64,000 nucleotides of DNA from contig VXBA01001777.1 of NCBI GenBank assembly GCA_013399895.1, forward strand, positions 338,738-402,737. Reading direction: 5' to 3'. A program made the translations under genes and the position numbers. The notes under the pieces are model-generated. The model worked only from the letters and a program-made list of their open reading frames with translations. It was not told where the DNA came from and made no database searches. The DNA is from Serilophus lunatus (taxonomy: Eukaryota > Chordata > Aves > Passeriformes > Eurylaimidae). This document shows, piece after piece, positions 23,401 through 34,700 of this stretch (positions are counted from its first letter, which is position 1; each line of letters begins with the position of its first letter).

Positions 23401-25079
23401 CTACTTATCAGGAGCAAGAAAAAACGAGGTCTGGGAACTCATTGAAAACATTCAGAGGCGATATCTGAGGGACTGGGAGAGATTAGACAGGGTTTTCTGG
23501 GACTCCAGGAATTCCTGCAATTCAGGAGTTACATGGTGCGATTTCTTTTTTGCACGGGACAGCAGCAAGCAGGAAGGTGGAGTTTCCATTTCTCTGTAAA
23601 GTTGTTTTCCCAAAACTATCACACATACACAGCTTCTCCTGTTTTTTCTCCAGTGTATCAACCAGCTGGGGTACCCATGGCAAGTCCTTAGAGTAACAAC
23701 CCTCATGTACACCGGAGAGGCTCAACTAAACTCTCATTTCACCAGGGGCTAGACTTTGGAGTCTGACTGACAACATCCACAGCTGCTGCCTCCCCAGCAA
23801 TTCACCACTTATAAAGGGCTAATTAGTATGAAGTAATTAGTTTCAGGCAAATAATGACTGAAAAATGATCTGTGTGTGCAAGGTTTGCCATCCTACATTT
23901 TGTTCAACACACTTTTTTTTTTCACTGCTGCTGAAAGATCTCAGAAAGACGATGTAAGACACCTAAACTAGGCAGGTGCTGGAGATTCAGAGAATCAAGT
24001 GTTAAACAAATTAAAATGCCTAAAGATGCAACTTCAACCCTAAAGGCTTCTGATATAACAGGCATATAAAATGTGGAAGTTTCATGGTTGATGCTAATTA
24101 TCCTAAAAGCTCATCTCCCTTTCCCATACGCCTCCACACCCAGGTTATTGCTTTTCCAGGGGAAACAAAAAAGACAACACAAAGTGATCCAGCAGAAGAC
24201 AGATATGCTGACAATAAGGTCTTGCCAGAGTTGTGGCTACATTCATTTGCCACTAGGCTCCTGCCTGGTCATGGGGCAGCTGTGAAAACAAGGACCACAT
24301 GAAGGTAGAATGGAAATGCTGACAAAATCCCAAAGTAATAGCAGCCAACCTCAGCCACAGACACTGCAGTGGGAGTTTTCTTGCATTGTTGTTTTTCCCT
24401 AAAATAGCCTTAAGATAAAGGGTCAGTGATTAGCTAAGTGCCATCCTCCCTGATACGTGTTTGCCCATTATCTGCTCCTAACACCTCATATCTAATTGCA
24501 CCGCAACGCCTCAACAGGACAGCCTGTTCTATGAGGGACTGAATCGACTGACTGAGGAAGGAAAATAAAAGGGAAAATAAAGCTTGCTGGCACATCCAAG
24601 ACATGAAAAGGCTGCACTACAGCTGGATTAGGATGTCACCATGGGGATTTCAACAGCAGCAGTGCAAAAGGTTACTTCTAGGAAACTCTGGCTACCTCTC
24701 AGAAGCACATTCAAGTTCCAAACTATCGTGTCTGTAAAGGTTCCCTACGCGTAAAAATAGCCACACACTCTCTCTGTCAACAAGACCTAGGCTCTTCCCT
24801 CTTTTCTGCCTGTTTATAACACATCTCCAAGGACGCCAGTGAGATCAGAGGCTCTCTGTGCTTTAGAGAGAGACAGTCCCTGCCTCAAAATGCTTAAAAT
24901 CTCCACAGAAAAAGCAACAGGGAAGAGGAAGCATGATCAGTTCTCAAGAAACTTTTTGTTGTTGTCTATTTTTTCAATTGCTTTCTCTTTGGGATTTTTT
25001 TTTTTTATGGTTCATTTCAATGATCTTGTTTGCCAAGCAAACACGTGAACAACCTGATCAGTATGGTGGAAGAGCAACA
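20401..25079. other. Gene-free stretch
   Basis: I find no supported gene or clear repeat here. All open frames are under 120 codons and overlapping. T runs near 22947-22956 and 24997-25008 are the only simple sequence of note. The text from 22800 to 22905 has a vague CR1 flavour but no diagnostic 3' motif. Confidence 0.5.
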
Positions 25080-25633
25080 TACTAAGTCCTGTGGTATTGT
25101 CTCCTACAACATCTTCATTGATAAATTGATTAAATATGGACTAGAGAAATGGACAGCAAGGTGAAAACCGACTGAACTGCCAGACGTAACAGGTGATCAG
25201 CAGCCCAAAGTCCAGCTGGAGGCCAGTCACTACCCAGAGGTCAATACAGGTACTGTTTGCCATCTTCGTCAATGACCTGGACAATAAGACCTAGGGGAGC
25301 CTCAGCAAGTTTGCAGAGGATACAAATCTATGAGGAGTGATTATTGTACTAGTTGGTGATACTGCTACTCAGAGGCACCACAGCAGGTTGGAGAATAGGC
25401 AAATTGAAGCCTTGCAGAGCTCAGCAATGGAATATGTGAAGTCCAACAGCTGGGGAGGAACCATGCACCAGGACAGACTGAGGATACCACCGTCCTGGAT
25501 ATATTAAAAACCAGACTGGTCATGGCCTTGAGGGACTTGCTCCAGATGCCCCTTTTGTGAGCAGGGCATTTGGACTAGATGGCCTCCAGAGGTCACTTCC
25601 CACCTCAGCTATGTGTCCACCTCTGATTCTGTT
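25080..25633 (+). mobile_element. CR1 LINE fragment with internal deletion, plus strand
   Basis: The 5' part follows the end of the CR1 reverse transcriptase region in the order known for the family: 'gataaattgattaaatatgga', 'aaaaccgactgaactgcc', 'ggtgatcagcagc..aaagtccagctggaggccagtcact', then 'catcttcgtcaatgacctgga' and 'gcaagtttgcagaggatac'. It then passes 'cagctggggaggaaccatgcaccagg'. From there it jumps directly to the 3' UTR words 'catggccttgagggacttgctccag' and 'ggactagatggcctccagaggtcacttccca', ending in 'ctctgattctgttct'. The intervening CR1 segment seen in other copies is missing, so an internal deletion lies near 25490-25505. Frame is broken by indels and stops, so no protein can be made. 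It is the longest and oldest-looking copy in the window. Confidence 0.88.
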
Positions 25634-27308
25634 CTTATGGAGTCTATGAAGAATATGCAAATATTCTGGCTTTACAGTACATGAATAAACAACTTAGACA
25701 CTGAGACAGACTAATAGCTACTGTACCTTCAAAAGAAAGGTGACTATGAAAGCTGCCAAAATTATGAAGGCTGCCACAAGAGACACCAGAGGGAAGGCTG
25801 TGTAACTGTACAAGCACAGCACGCAATGCACAAGTATATCCTGCACCAGCTAGAGGCAAATAGGAAGTCCCCTCTGTCTCTTGATTTCTCATTCTTACTT
25901 TGGCTTTTACTCAGGAATGAGGTTACAGTTTACCACCTGTCATAGATGCAGGGTCAAGTTTCTCTCATTCTCCCTCTTTTAAAAGTAAATTTAATTTCAG
26001 GTCAGAGATTTGATCATGGAGTTCCATATCCTGAGCCAGTAACCTGAACTCAAGATGAGGAGCACCACACTGTCTTCTCACTCTTCCTTTGTCTTGGCCT
26101 TTCTTGAGATATTCCTATTTACATTTTCTTCTAACAAAAGTATGTTGGTGTCAACAACACACAACCAAAACAATTTCAGGAAAGTTTCATTTCCCAAAAA
26201 TATTCCCATTACCCCTAGTGGGAACATAACTTTAAGTATGCACAGCATGAGTCCAGCTGCAATGTGTGTGTTGTGTAAACCTGGTGTGACTCTGCTGAAG
26301 TCAGCAGATGTGGTGTGGATTTGCAGTACTTTCTTGGAATGAAGAACTTTGCCTTCTATTTATCATACACTTCCTTGCTAAAGAAACACCCTTAAAATGG
26401 CATTCACATTTTCAGTAAATGCTTCAGAAAAAGAAACAAAAAAGACCATCAATTCCAAAAAAACACCACCCAACCCTTCCTAAGCAGAAGCAAAAAACAG
26501 TCTGTAGTCCAAGTTTTGCTATTACATTGACACAAAGTTGGACTCATCCTGATCCTGTCTTTAACATGACTGCACAATCACTCTCATTTAAACAGACAGC
26601 AATAATGCTTTTCTCATGCAAATAATACACAAATCTGCAATGAATTGGTAATACTTAGCTCAATTTGACAGCTATTCATAACATCAGGAAATTATTGATG
26701 AAAAACAAAGATAATGAATGAGAAACTTGTGTTTAAATCCAAAGCAATTAATAACTAAAGACAGACAGACAGATGAGATCTGTCAGCACATGGAAAGGAT
26801 CAACTAATTGCACTGCATGTAAGTTGCAAAAGTGGACAGCTTTTACTTTTTTTTGTTTTGGAGAAAGACAAAATTATAAAATATTTAAAAGGATGATGCT
26901 TCTTTGTGGCAGCAGCTCCCCTCTGAACAGGGTGATGCCAGGCACCTTTCAGGTGTCCTACCCAGCAACTCTGCTCCACAAAGGAAGTAGGACACCAACA
27001 GCACCTCCCCTCAGACTTTCCTCCTATTAAGTCAGGTGACTTTTTTGTTGACTTAACTCCCTTCTCTTAAAAGTCTCTAAGGTTGAGCTTTCCAACATAA
27101 GTCCCATTCATATTTAATCTCTACCTCTATTTAACTTGTCAAAGTTCTAATAAATGAGGAGAGCATTCTTGGCTGAAGGTTTTCCTCTGATCTGCTTGGT
27201 CCAAACAGGCACACAGAAGTGGGTATTTCACCTGATACAGCTCAAATCTTGGTGGATGCAGTCAGCAGCAGGACATGCAAATACCTCAGCCACACAGCAC
27301 ACTCACCA
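25634..27308. other. Gene-free stretch
   Basis: No supported gene is visible. A short (ACAG)4 microsatellite lies at 26761-26776. The rest is AT-rich unique-looking sequence with only small chance frames. Confidence 0.5.
26761..26776 (+). repeat. (ACAG)4 microsatellite
   Basis: Four exact tandem copies of ACAG are followed by ATGA. It is a short simple repeat with no other feature nearby. Confidence 0.85.
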
Positions 27309-27466
27309 CAGAATCATTGAATCAACTAGGTTGGAAAAGACCTCTGAGACCACCAAGTCCAGCCTATGACCAAACACCACCATGTCAACCAATCCATGGC
27401 ACCAAGTGCCACCTCCAGTCTTTCCTTAAACACCTCCAGAGATGGTGACTCCACCACCGCCCTCCT
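27309..27466 (-). mobile_element. CR1 LINE 3' end fragment, minus strand
   Basis: The plus strand begins CAGAATCATTGAATCAACTAGG, then TTGGAAAAGACCTCTGAGACC and 'accaagtccagcctatgacc'. It ends with 'agtctttccttaaacacctcc' and 'agagatggtgactccaccacc'. This is the reverse complement of the 3' end of a bird CR1 subfamily, distinct in wording from the copy at 3557-3700. About 158 bp remain, 5'-truncated and noncoding. The plus-strand frame across it is a by-product. Confidence 0.9.
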
Positions 27467-28920
27467 TCAGTCTGAGACAGATACCAGGCTACAGTTCCCA
27501 CCTCAGCCTTGCTTCCATGTCCCAGTTAATCTCTGGGAGAAGGAAGAGAACATTCATATGGTGAAAATGAGCATTAAGTAGGTTAAGTAAAAGGAATTTT
27601 GAGGACTGCAGGAGGCTGGGATGCTGGGTTCTCCATGGTCTCCTTCCACCTTGGAAAGAGACTCCTTTAGACGGTCCTTCCTCATTTTTTCAGAAGCAGG
27701 GGCTTATCCCTCTCCTTTGGCCCCCAGGGAGCCACTTTGGCTTCAAGGCCTCATTCACCAGTGCAAGTTCTGCTGATCCTTTTTCTACCATCCCTTTTCC
27801 CCTGAAAACCTTGGTGTCCTTGTTGCTCACAGCTCTAGAGCTGGCTCCCCGTCACCAGGATCTTCCCAGCTCTACCTTCTATCATGCGCTGCCACAATCC
27901 CCCATCCTCACACACCAGCACTGGCCCTTCTCACACACACAAGGCATTCCAGCCCTACCCACCATGTTGTGTAACATCCACCATGTGTGTTCCATCAGCC
28001 ATGTCACACCCTAGCCACCGCCCAACCCAGCTCCTTATGGCACCCATTGCAGCAAGTCTGCACCACTCAGATGACAGAATGAAGCACAGGCCCTTCTCTG
28101 CCTCCCACAACCCCCACATCAGTAGACATTTATCTGAAAAAGTCACCTTTTAAGCCAAAATCCATGCAAGGGCTGGACTCTGGGAAGTGAGGGCCCTTTC
28201 TATCCATGCTGTCCAGATACTCTGGCAAGCAGCACTATCTCAGCTTGGCTCCCTCCTCAGCCCCAGACAAACGTGGTTTTCCTCTTGACTTGCTATTTAA
28301 AAACTGTCTCAAGATTGGCATATGGTGGTTTCAGATTAACGAGCTGGAGCCATCAGCAGGCAGGCAGTGTCCCTGTACCCTGTGCTGTGCCAAGTGCCCC
28401 CACAGTGGGGCTGCTGCCTCCTCTATGTCAGACCGGTCCATTTATCTGCTGGTAGCTTTGTCTAAATTTTTAATTTAAGGAGGATCACTTCCTGAAACAG
28501 ATTAGAAGCTCCAATTGCAGGGGAGAGGAGGCTCGGTCACACGTATATATTGCATAAATATAAGGTTTTATTGCATTTACACATTCCCTCTTAGCACAAT
28601 TTACCAGAATAGCTCTTTATCTGCAGACACAGCTCATTGACCCAGACTGAGTATAGAGCCCATACTGAGGTGAAGAGCATGACCAAAACCACTTGGCTCC
28701 CTGAGTTGTGTCCCTCCATCCAGCCTGTCCTCTAAAAGCCCACAGCTGCCCAGCTCACAGAACTGAAAGCCTCCTCTATCCAGAGTCTGGCAGAAGATAC
28801 TTTGTTTCACATACCATTTCAGAGGTTTTGAAATCCTGACTGACGTGGAGCAGCAGCAACACTTGAAATGTGGAAATTGTCCTAACAAGGAAAACCTTAT
28901 TTTCCTTTAGAAAATAATGG
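27467..28920. other. Gene-free, C/T-rich stretch
   Basis: The plus strand is pyrimidine-rich from roughly 27640 to 28030, with many CCACC and CTCC words, which produces several overlapping chance frames. I see no gene. The block lies between two CR1 insertions in opposite orientation and may be old intergenic sequence. Confidence 0.5.
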
Positions 28921-29383
28921 ACCTGTTAGAGTGAGCCCAGAGGAGGGCACAAAAAGACTCGGAGGGCTGGAGCACCTCTGCTACGGATGCAAGCTGAGAG
29001 AGCTGGGGTTGTTCAGCCTGCAGAACCAAAGGGTCCATGGAGACCTTCTAAGAGCCTTCCAGTACCTAACAAGGACTTATAAAAAGGAGTGAGACCTACT
29101 TCTTACACGGGCAGATAGGACAAGGGGGAATCACATTAAACTAAAAAAGGAGAGACTTGGATTAAATGTTAGAAAGAAATTCTTTACTGTGAGGGTAGCA
29201 AGGCACCGGAACAGGTTGCCCAGAGAAGCTGTGGATGCTCCATCCCTGAAAGTGTTCAATGCCAGGTTGGATGGGGCTTTGAGCAGCATGATCTAGTGGG
29301 TGGCAACCTTGCCCACAGCAGGGGGGTTGGAATGAGATGATCTTTAAGGTCCCTTCCAATCCAAGACTGATTCTGTGATGATT
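28921..29383 (+). mobile_element. CR1 LINE 3' region, about 460 bp, plus strand
   Basis: This is the best preserved CR1 copy. In order it reads 'gttagagtgagcccagaggagggcac', 'ggagggctggagcacctctgctac', 'gctgagagagctggggttgttcagcctg', 'agccttccagtacctaacaagg', 'gataggacaagggg', 'gttagaaagaaattctttactgtgagggt', 'aggttgcccagagaagctgtggatg', 'tggggctttgagcagcatgatctagtgg' and 'gatgatctttaaggtcccttccaa', then a degenerate tail. All of these words are in the expected order for the CR1 3' region, so no rearrangement is evident. It is 5'-truncated before most of the reverse transcriptase and cannot move by itself. Confidence 0.94.
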
Positions 29384-31259
29384 TTCAAGAGGATTGTCCA
29401 GGTCTAAAGTTCAGTAAAGCTCACACAACTCTGAGAGGCACTTTAATTTCAATGGGATGCGACTGCAGTTTCTCAAAGAAAATAGTTCCTTTCCCTGTTT
29501 TTTTTTACTCTCTGTATCACAGGCAACATAATTACGTACACTGAAAATAAAATAGTGCATATCTGTCATTCTGCGATGCCTAGGGCAGTCATTTGTAGTG
29601 ATGCAAAACAGGTTAAAGCCCTGTCACATCAATACAGTAAGGTTTTACATCATGATTATTATGGCAGTCCATTGAAATCCCTAGAAGATGAGCCGCATCC
29701 TAAAATAAAAAACTGTCTTGGTGAGTCCTTAGTGGATAATATTTGGTTTCCAATTCAGCACCCATCATCTTTAAATAACCCTGTCAAACAGCAAACTCAT
29801 CCACACCATTGTCCAAGAGCAGTCTTTGGAACAGCCACTCTCATGACCTCCTCCATCTCCCACCAGTGCCTGCCCAGCAGCAAAAGGACCACAGGGAAGA
29901 TCTGCCATCTTCAACCCAGGCTGGCACAGGGTTTGGAGATGAAGGGCAGCAGTGAGGCTGCCCACCCCACACAGCACAGGTATACATGCAGCCTATGTAT
30001 CTACTGTGACCATTTCTGCCTTGCAATTTCTGAAAGCAGTTTTTAGGGGCCAACGTTCTAAAGGAACCGAAAAATTACAAAGGGTGGACAGTCAGGCCCA
30101 GAAGAGCTGAAATTGTAGGCACCCCAAAAAGTGGACAGAGAATTCCCATGACCCTCAAGCCCATCAGCAGGTGCCAGCTATTTTGTATTCCTTCAGATTC
30201 AGATGAGGAGAATAGGCATTAAACCCAGAGGACTCCAGCCATAAAAGGAAGGCTTTGCCTTACTTATTTTTACATTCCAGTCATACATAAACAAGGAATA
30301 AAATGGGCTTTTGAGGATTTAAAGACTGTGGAGCTTGCTGTTAGTTAAGGTCAATGTTAAGGTGCTTGGCTGATGCCATCATCAGGTCTGATGTGACAGG
30401 GGGTTTTTTTCACCACTAATGATTTAGAAAGAGAGGGAGCACTAGAAAAGGGAAAACTAAGGTTGCTTTTGAGAATTTGTTGCTGTTAGGGTGGGCAAGG
30501 AGACATTTTTGGTTCAGGTTAGCAGTGCTGGGTAATGACTGAGGAGACCTTTTGCTACGAGCCCTTGTGTTGCACCAGCACATAAGCTTTTTGTTGATGC
30601 ACTGTCCAACCTAGATCCAACCATTAAAGCAACAGCATTTTCATCACTGGTTTCCTCCAGAGGCTGTCCTGTAAGCTCAAATGTCTGGTGCTATTTCCAC
30701 TGCCTATCTTTACCTTCCTGTGTAGCTAACAGACAGAGCAGATACAAGTCCTCACTCAGATACTCAAATTAGATGCCTCCAGTTAGATGATACCTCGACT
30801 TTCTCACACACTCCCTTTTACATCTGTCTCACACTGTCAGATTGGTGCTAACAAACCCAAGCATCCACAAAACTAAGTGTCTCTCCTTCTATGATTACAT
30901 TATCCCAGGAACAAACAACATCCCTTGCCTGGGAGCTATGGTTCAACCGGTTGTTGATGTCAGTTGGGGCAGAGTACAAAAGAAGTCTCATCAATTTCTC
31001 TGCACAATAAAGAGAAACCCTGGATGAAATGCAGCACCAGCCTCCTGCACTCAGAAATCTGTCTATAGAGGTGGTGCCTTGCACCCAGGGGTTGTTCTGT
31101 AACGAGAAGGGGAACAGAGAGAAACCTCTGTTCAAACTTACACACCACCTGTTCAAGTGGCCAGCTTGCCTCCGGTGGTCCCACTTTGACACATTACACA
31201 GAGGATTTGGGCCGTGCAACTCTGGGTTGCAATACATCTGTAAAAGTAACAGCCACTAA
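29384..31259. other. Gene-free stretch
   Basis: No supported gene or interspersed repeat is visible. The 163-codon plus frame near 29.6-30.0 kb has no recognisable family, and other frames overlap it. A T-rich patch occurs near 29500. Confidence 0.5.
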
Positions 31260-31720
31260 GGCTGTTAGGATGGCGGGTAGCTCCGGGAACCCTGCAAAAT
31301 GTAACTAGCAGGAATTAAAACGTAAAAGAAACACCCTCCAGGGTCTTCGCAGAAGCTATAAACCCAAGCAACTGTTTTGCCAGGTGTTACTGTGCAGCGC
31401 CTGCTGTTAAAGTAACTCTTTGCTGGCATCTCGCCTGTCTCATCTTCCCAGTACCCCTGAGCCCACTGGGCAGGCAGTGCTGAGCAGGGCAGCCGGGGAA
31501 GTTATTAGCCTGCCCTGCTCGGCAAGGGCTGAACCGGCGCCGGGCTTTGAGCAGCTGAATGAAGTGTTGTCATTTCCCAGCTGGGAGCGGGAAGGAGCAC
31601 GGTGCCGCTTCCTGATGCTGTTATTTTATTTTGCAGCAGCTTCCCCTTCCCGCTGTCTGAATGTCACAGATTACTTCACTGCTGTGCGAGCCTTGGAGGG
31701 AGGGGGGAGCAGAGGGGGAA
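31260..31720. promoter_or_regulatory. GC-richer island-like block, possible regulatory element
   Basis: This block is noticeably richer in G+C and CpG than its surroundings and includes the 10-bp palindrome CCGGCGCCGG at 31534-31543. Overlapping chance frames are open on both strands because stops are rare in GC-rich text. No TATA box or splice arrangement supports a gene start. A regulatory role is inference only. Confidence 0.18.
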
Positions 31721-34700
31721 GTGAAAAATGTGCCAAGTGCTTCCCAAAGTGCCGGCATCCCCGATGCCCCCAGCTGCTGCACAGAAACCAGAGACTGGGA
31801 GGGACGGGTGGCAAATTCATGGCAAATTCACCTTTTGGGAAGCAAGAGCCATGCGCAGACCAGTAACACACCTGCCATGGCCTGCAAACACCCGAGGACC
31901 CTGCTCTCATTCCCATCTATTTAACCCCTCTGCACTAAGGCTGGGATGTCTTGTCGACTCAGGAAATACAAGCCCCTGGCTGCTTTTTGGAGCCTGTCAG
32001 CCGTGCTCTTTTGTCAAGCAGAGGCCTTCCTGTCAAGTGATACAAAGTGCTCGCTCTCCTTTTCCCCTTGGGATCCGCACACGCTTCCTCCCGCAGCAGC
32101 CCCAGCCTTTGTCAGCCCAAGGGAGCAGGGCAGCTGGCAGGACGCCCGAGTGTCTGGCAGAGAGACCACTCTGCACAGCCCTGGAGCTCACCACCACACT
32201 GCATGCAAGGGGCCTGGGCAAGGGAGACAGTGGGGAATTTGGGGGACCAGGCTGGAGAACGGCAGAGATCATCAGTCTGGGTGAACACAAGGATCTTGTC
32301 GTTGTTTTGGAGGAAAGCATCTCAGCTGATCCTCCCTGCAGCAGCTCAGGGTTGATGTCCCCATGTTAAGGACTGAACCAAATGCACGGCTGCCGGGAGA
32401 CAGCAAGCCAGAATGGGAAAAGCAGCAGTGAGGGCTGCATGCAAAGGTTCTGTATGACCCCTTTCAACCTGTATGGCTTCAAACTAGAGGCAGAGAGCAA
32501 GGCAGAGGGTCTATTTGATCAAATCAGAACAACTGCAGTAGCATCACAATTTCATACAGATTACAGAAAGCTCCTTCCCATAGCAGGAGTAACCTGTCCA
32601 ACCAGGACTGAACTGGAGCACTCCAAGAACTAACACAAATAACTAAGATTAAGAAACAAAAGAGCCATAACATGATTTCCCCATTGATGCTACACAGCTA
32701 CAGCAGCAGCAGTGAGAACATAAAGTTCTCCAGCATCCAGGAGAAGCCTGTTTCACCAGAGCATCCTTGTCTTCACTTACCTCTGAAATTTTATCTCACC
32801 ATGATCCTATTTTGAGGAACTGGCTCCATATCTACAAATTGTCACAGCTGGGATCATCTAGCACGGACCTACAATGTTGTCACAAACAGGTAGGTCATAC
32901 TCTCTTTCCCTTGCTGTTTAATTTAGTGAAAGCTCTTCCCTCTGTCTTGGATTTGTAAAGCAGGGACAAGTGTACCAACTGCCTCTGTAAAGCATTTTAA
33001 GACATCTTCACTACAAGGTGCAACATCCATGAATTTCAGCAGGACAGTTGCCTGAATAAGGTAGCACACAGAGAACTCAGAGGGTAGGCTAAGGCTACTA
33101 AAATCATCCTTTGCTTTCAGACGAAAAGATGATGCAAATGAAAGTATTGTCCTAAATGTATCAATTCTGAACAGGATGGAAGGTGCTTTCTTCAGTATGC
33201 AGCCACAGGAAGGATAATTAAACAGCAGAGATTGGGACAGCATGCTATGCTACTGTGACAGCCTCATTCACAAATTCCCTGTCTAATTGTCATGCCAGAA
33301 ACAACTGTCACATCTGTAACATTTAGTAAAAGGTGTACATTGTCAGAAGCAATTCAATTTACATAATTTTCAATTTTTAAATTCAAAGGACACATTACAA
33401 TCACTTCAGAAAATGCAAAAAGTCAGATTCGATGGCAAAATTAGTGTCTCAAGAAAGCTTTCTCCTCCATTTGCAAGGGAAGTCCTAAATCACATTCTCC
33501 TCCAAGTGAGTAATCTAAGCAGTAATCTGTACCAACTTCTTGGTGAATTCCCTCAAATTAGGCAAAGAGGGATGTGTTAATGTATCAGCACTTGGTAGGA
33601 AAGGGTTGAGCTCCCAGACTACTTTTCACAGGAGAGATCAGGGCTGTAGCTGCCCAACTTAAATTGGCCTAAATCACTGCTGTGGCTGAAGTTGGCTCTA
33701 AGTCAGGGCAGTTCACTATACCTGCTTACAGCAACCCTAAGGGAGGAGTAGAGCAGGGCTGGTAGGCAGTCAGGGCAGCAAGCAGGTGGAACCATTTCTC
33801 AGTCATGGTACCAGCTTGTGAAGGCTGAAAGTGCCAATTTTAAATACTGCCTGCTCCAGGCCAAGGGACAAACAACATTTGGTAGTGCACAGCACTGCTC
33901 TGCAGTAATTCAGGCAAGGAAGCACTCACCACCACACAGCCCAGTAGTCTCAAGGAGACTTTAAGCAGACAGGTTGCATTAAGCCCCATGTCAACATGCA
34001 GCCTCCGGCTCTGATGTCTGGATTGAATGAGTGTAAGTCTTCACTGATCTCTGGGGTGACAGGGAAAACACTATCCTCACATCCCTCAAGGCACAAAGAA
34101 AATCTTTGCATTCTTACTACTTTTTCACCACTCTTAATGTGATGGCATTCCTCACCAGCTATAATCAGCACGCACACCCTCCCAAAGTGCCATTTAATAC
34201 CATCACACAAAACTGCTGCATGACCCACTTTGGGTTATTATGTGCAATAATTACAAGACACAGCAGTCCCGGTCTTCCAGGCTCCAGGAGGCTTTCTGCA
34301 AGGGCACTCACTCAATTCCCCCTTTTTGTGGACTCTCAGCTACATGCCTGGGAGATGGACAGTATTTCTCTCCATCTCATCCACCCCCACCTCCACTTAA
34401 TTTCATGCTTGGACTGTGACTACACTAACAGGGCATATCGAGTTTCTCCCTCGTACACTGATTAAACCGACATGGTGCTTTGCACAGTCTTTCACAGACT
34501 CCTTATCTCAGTAACAAGAGGGAGGAAAAAGCACAAGGACAACTCTGAGCAGAGCAACACTGTCTCCTTTGCTGGCACTGGCAGAAGTCTCTTTGGGAAA
34601 TGGTGTGCACCCTCTGTCAGGAAGCTGAGAGGGAAAAGTTTCCACGGTTCAAGGGCTTGTCAAGGCAGGCTTGTCCTGGTAAATGTGAAATTCTGGAAGT

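Noticed and set aside
31420..32369. Overlapping frames of 148 and 213 codons suggesting a gene
   Set aside because: They lie in locally GC-rich DNA where stops are rare on both strands; the peptides are low-information Ser/Pro/Arg-rich with no family match.
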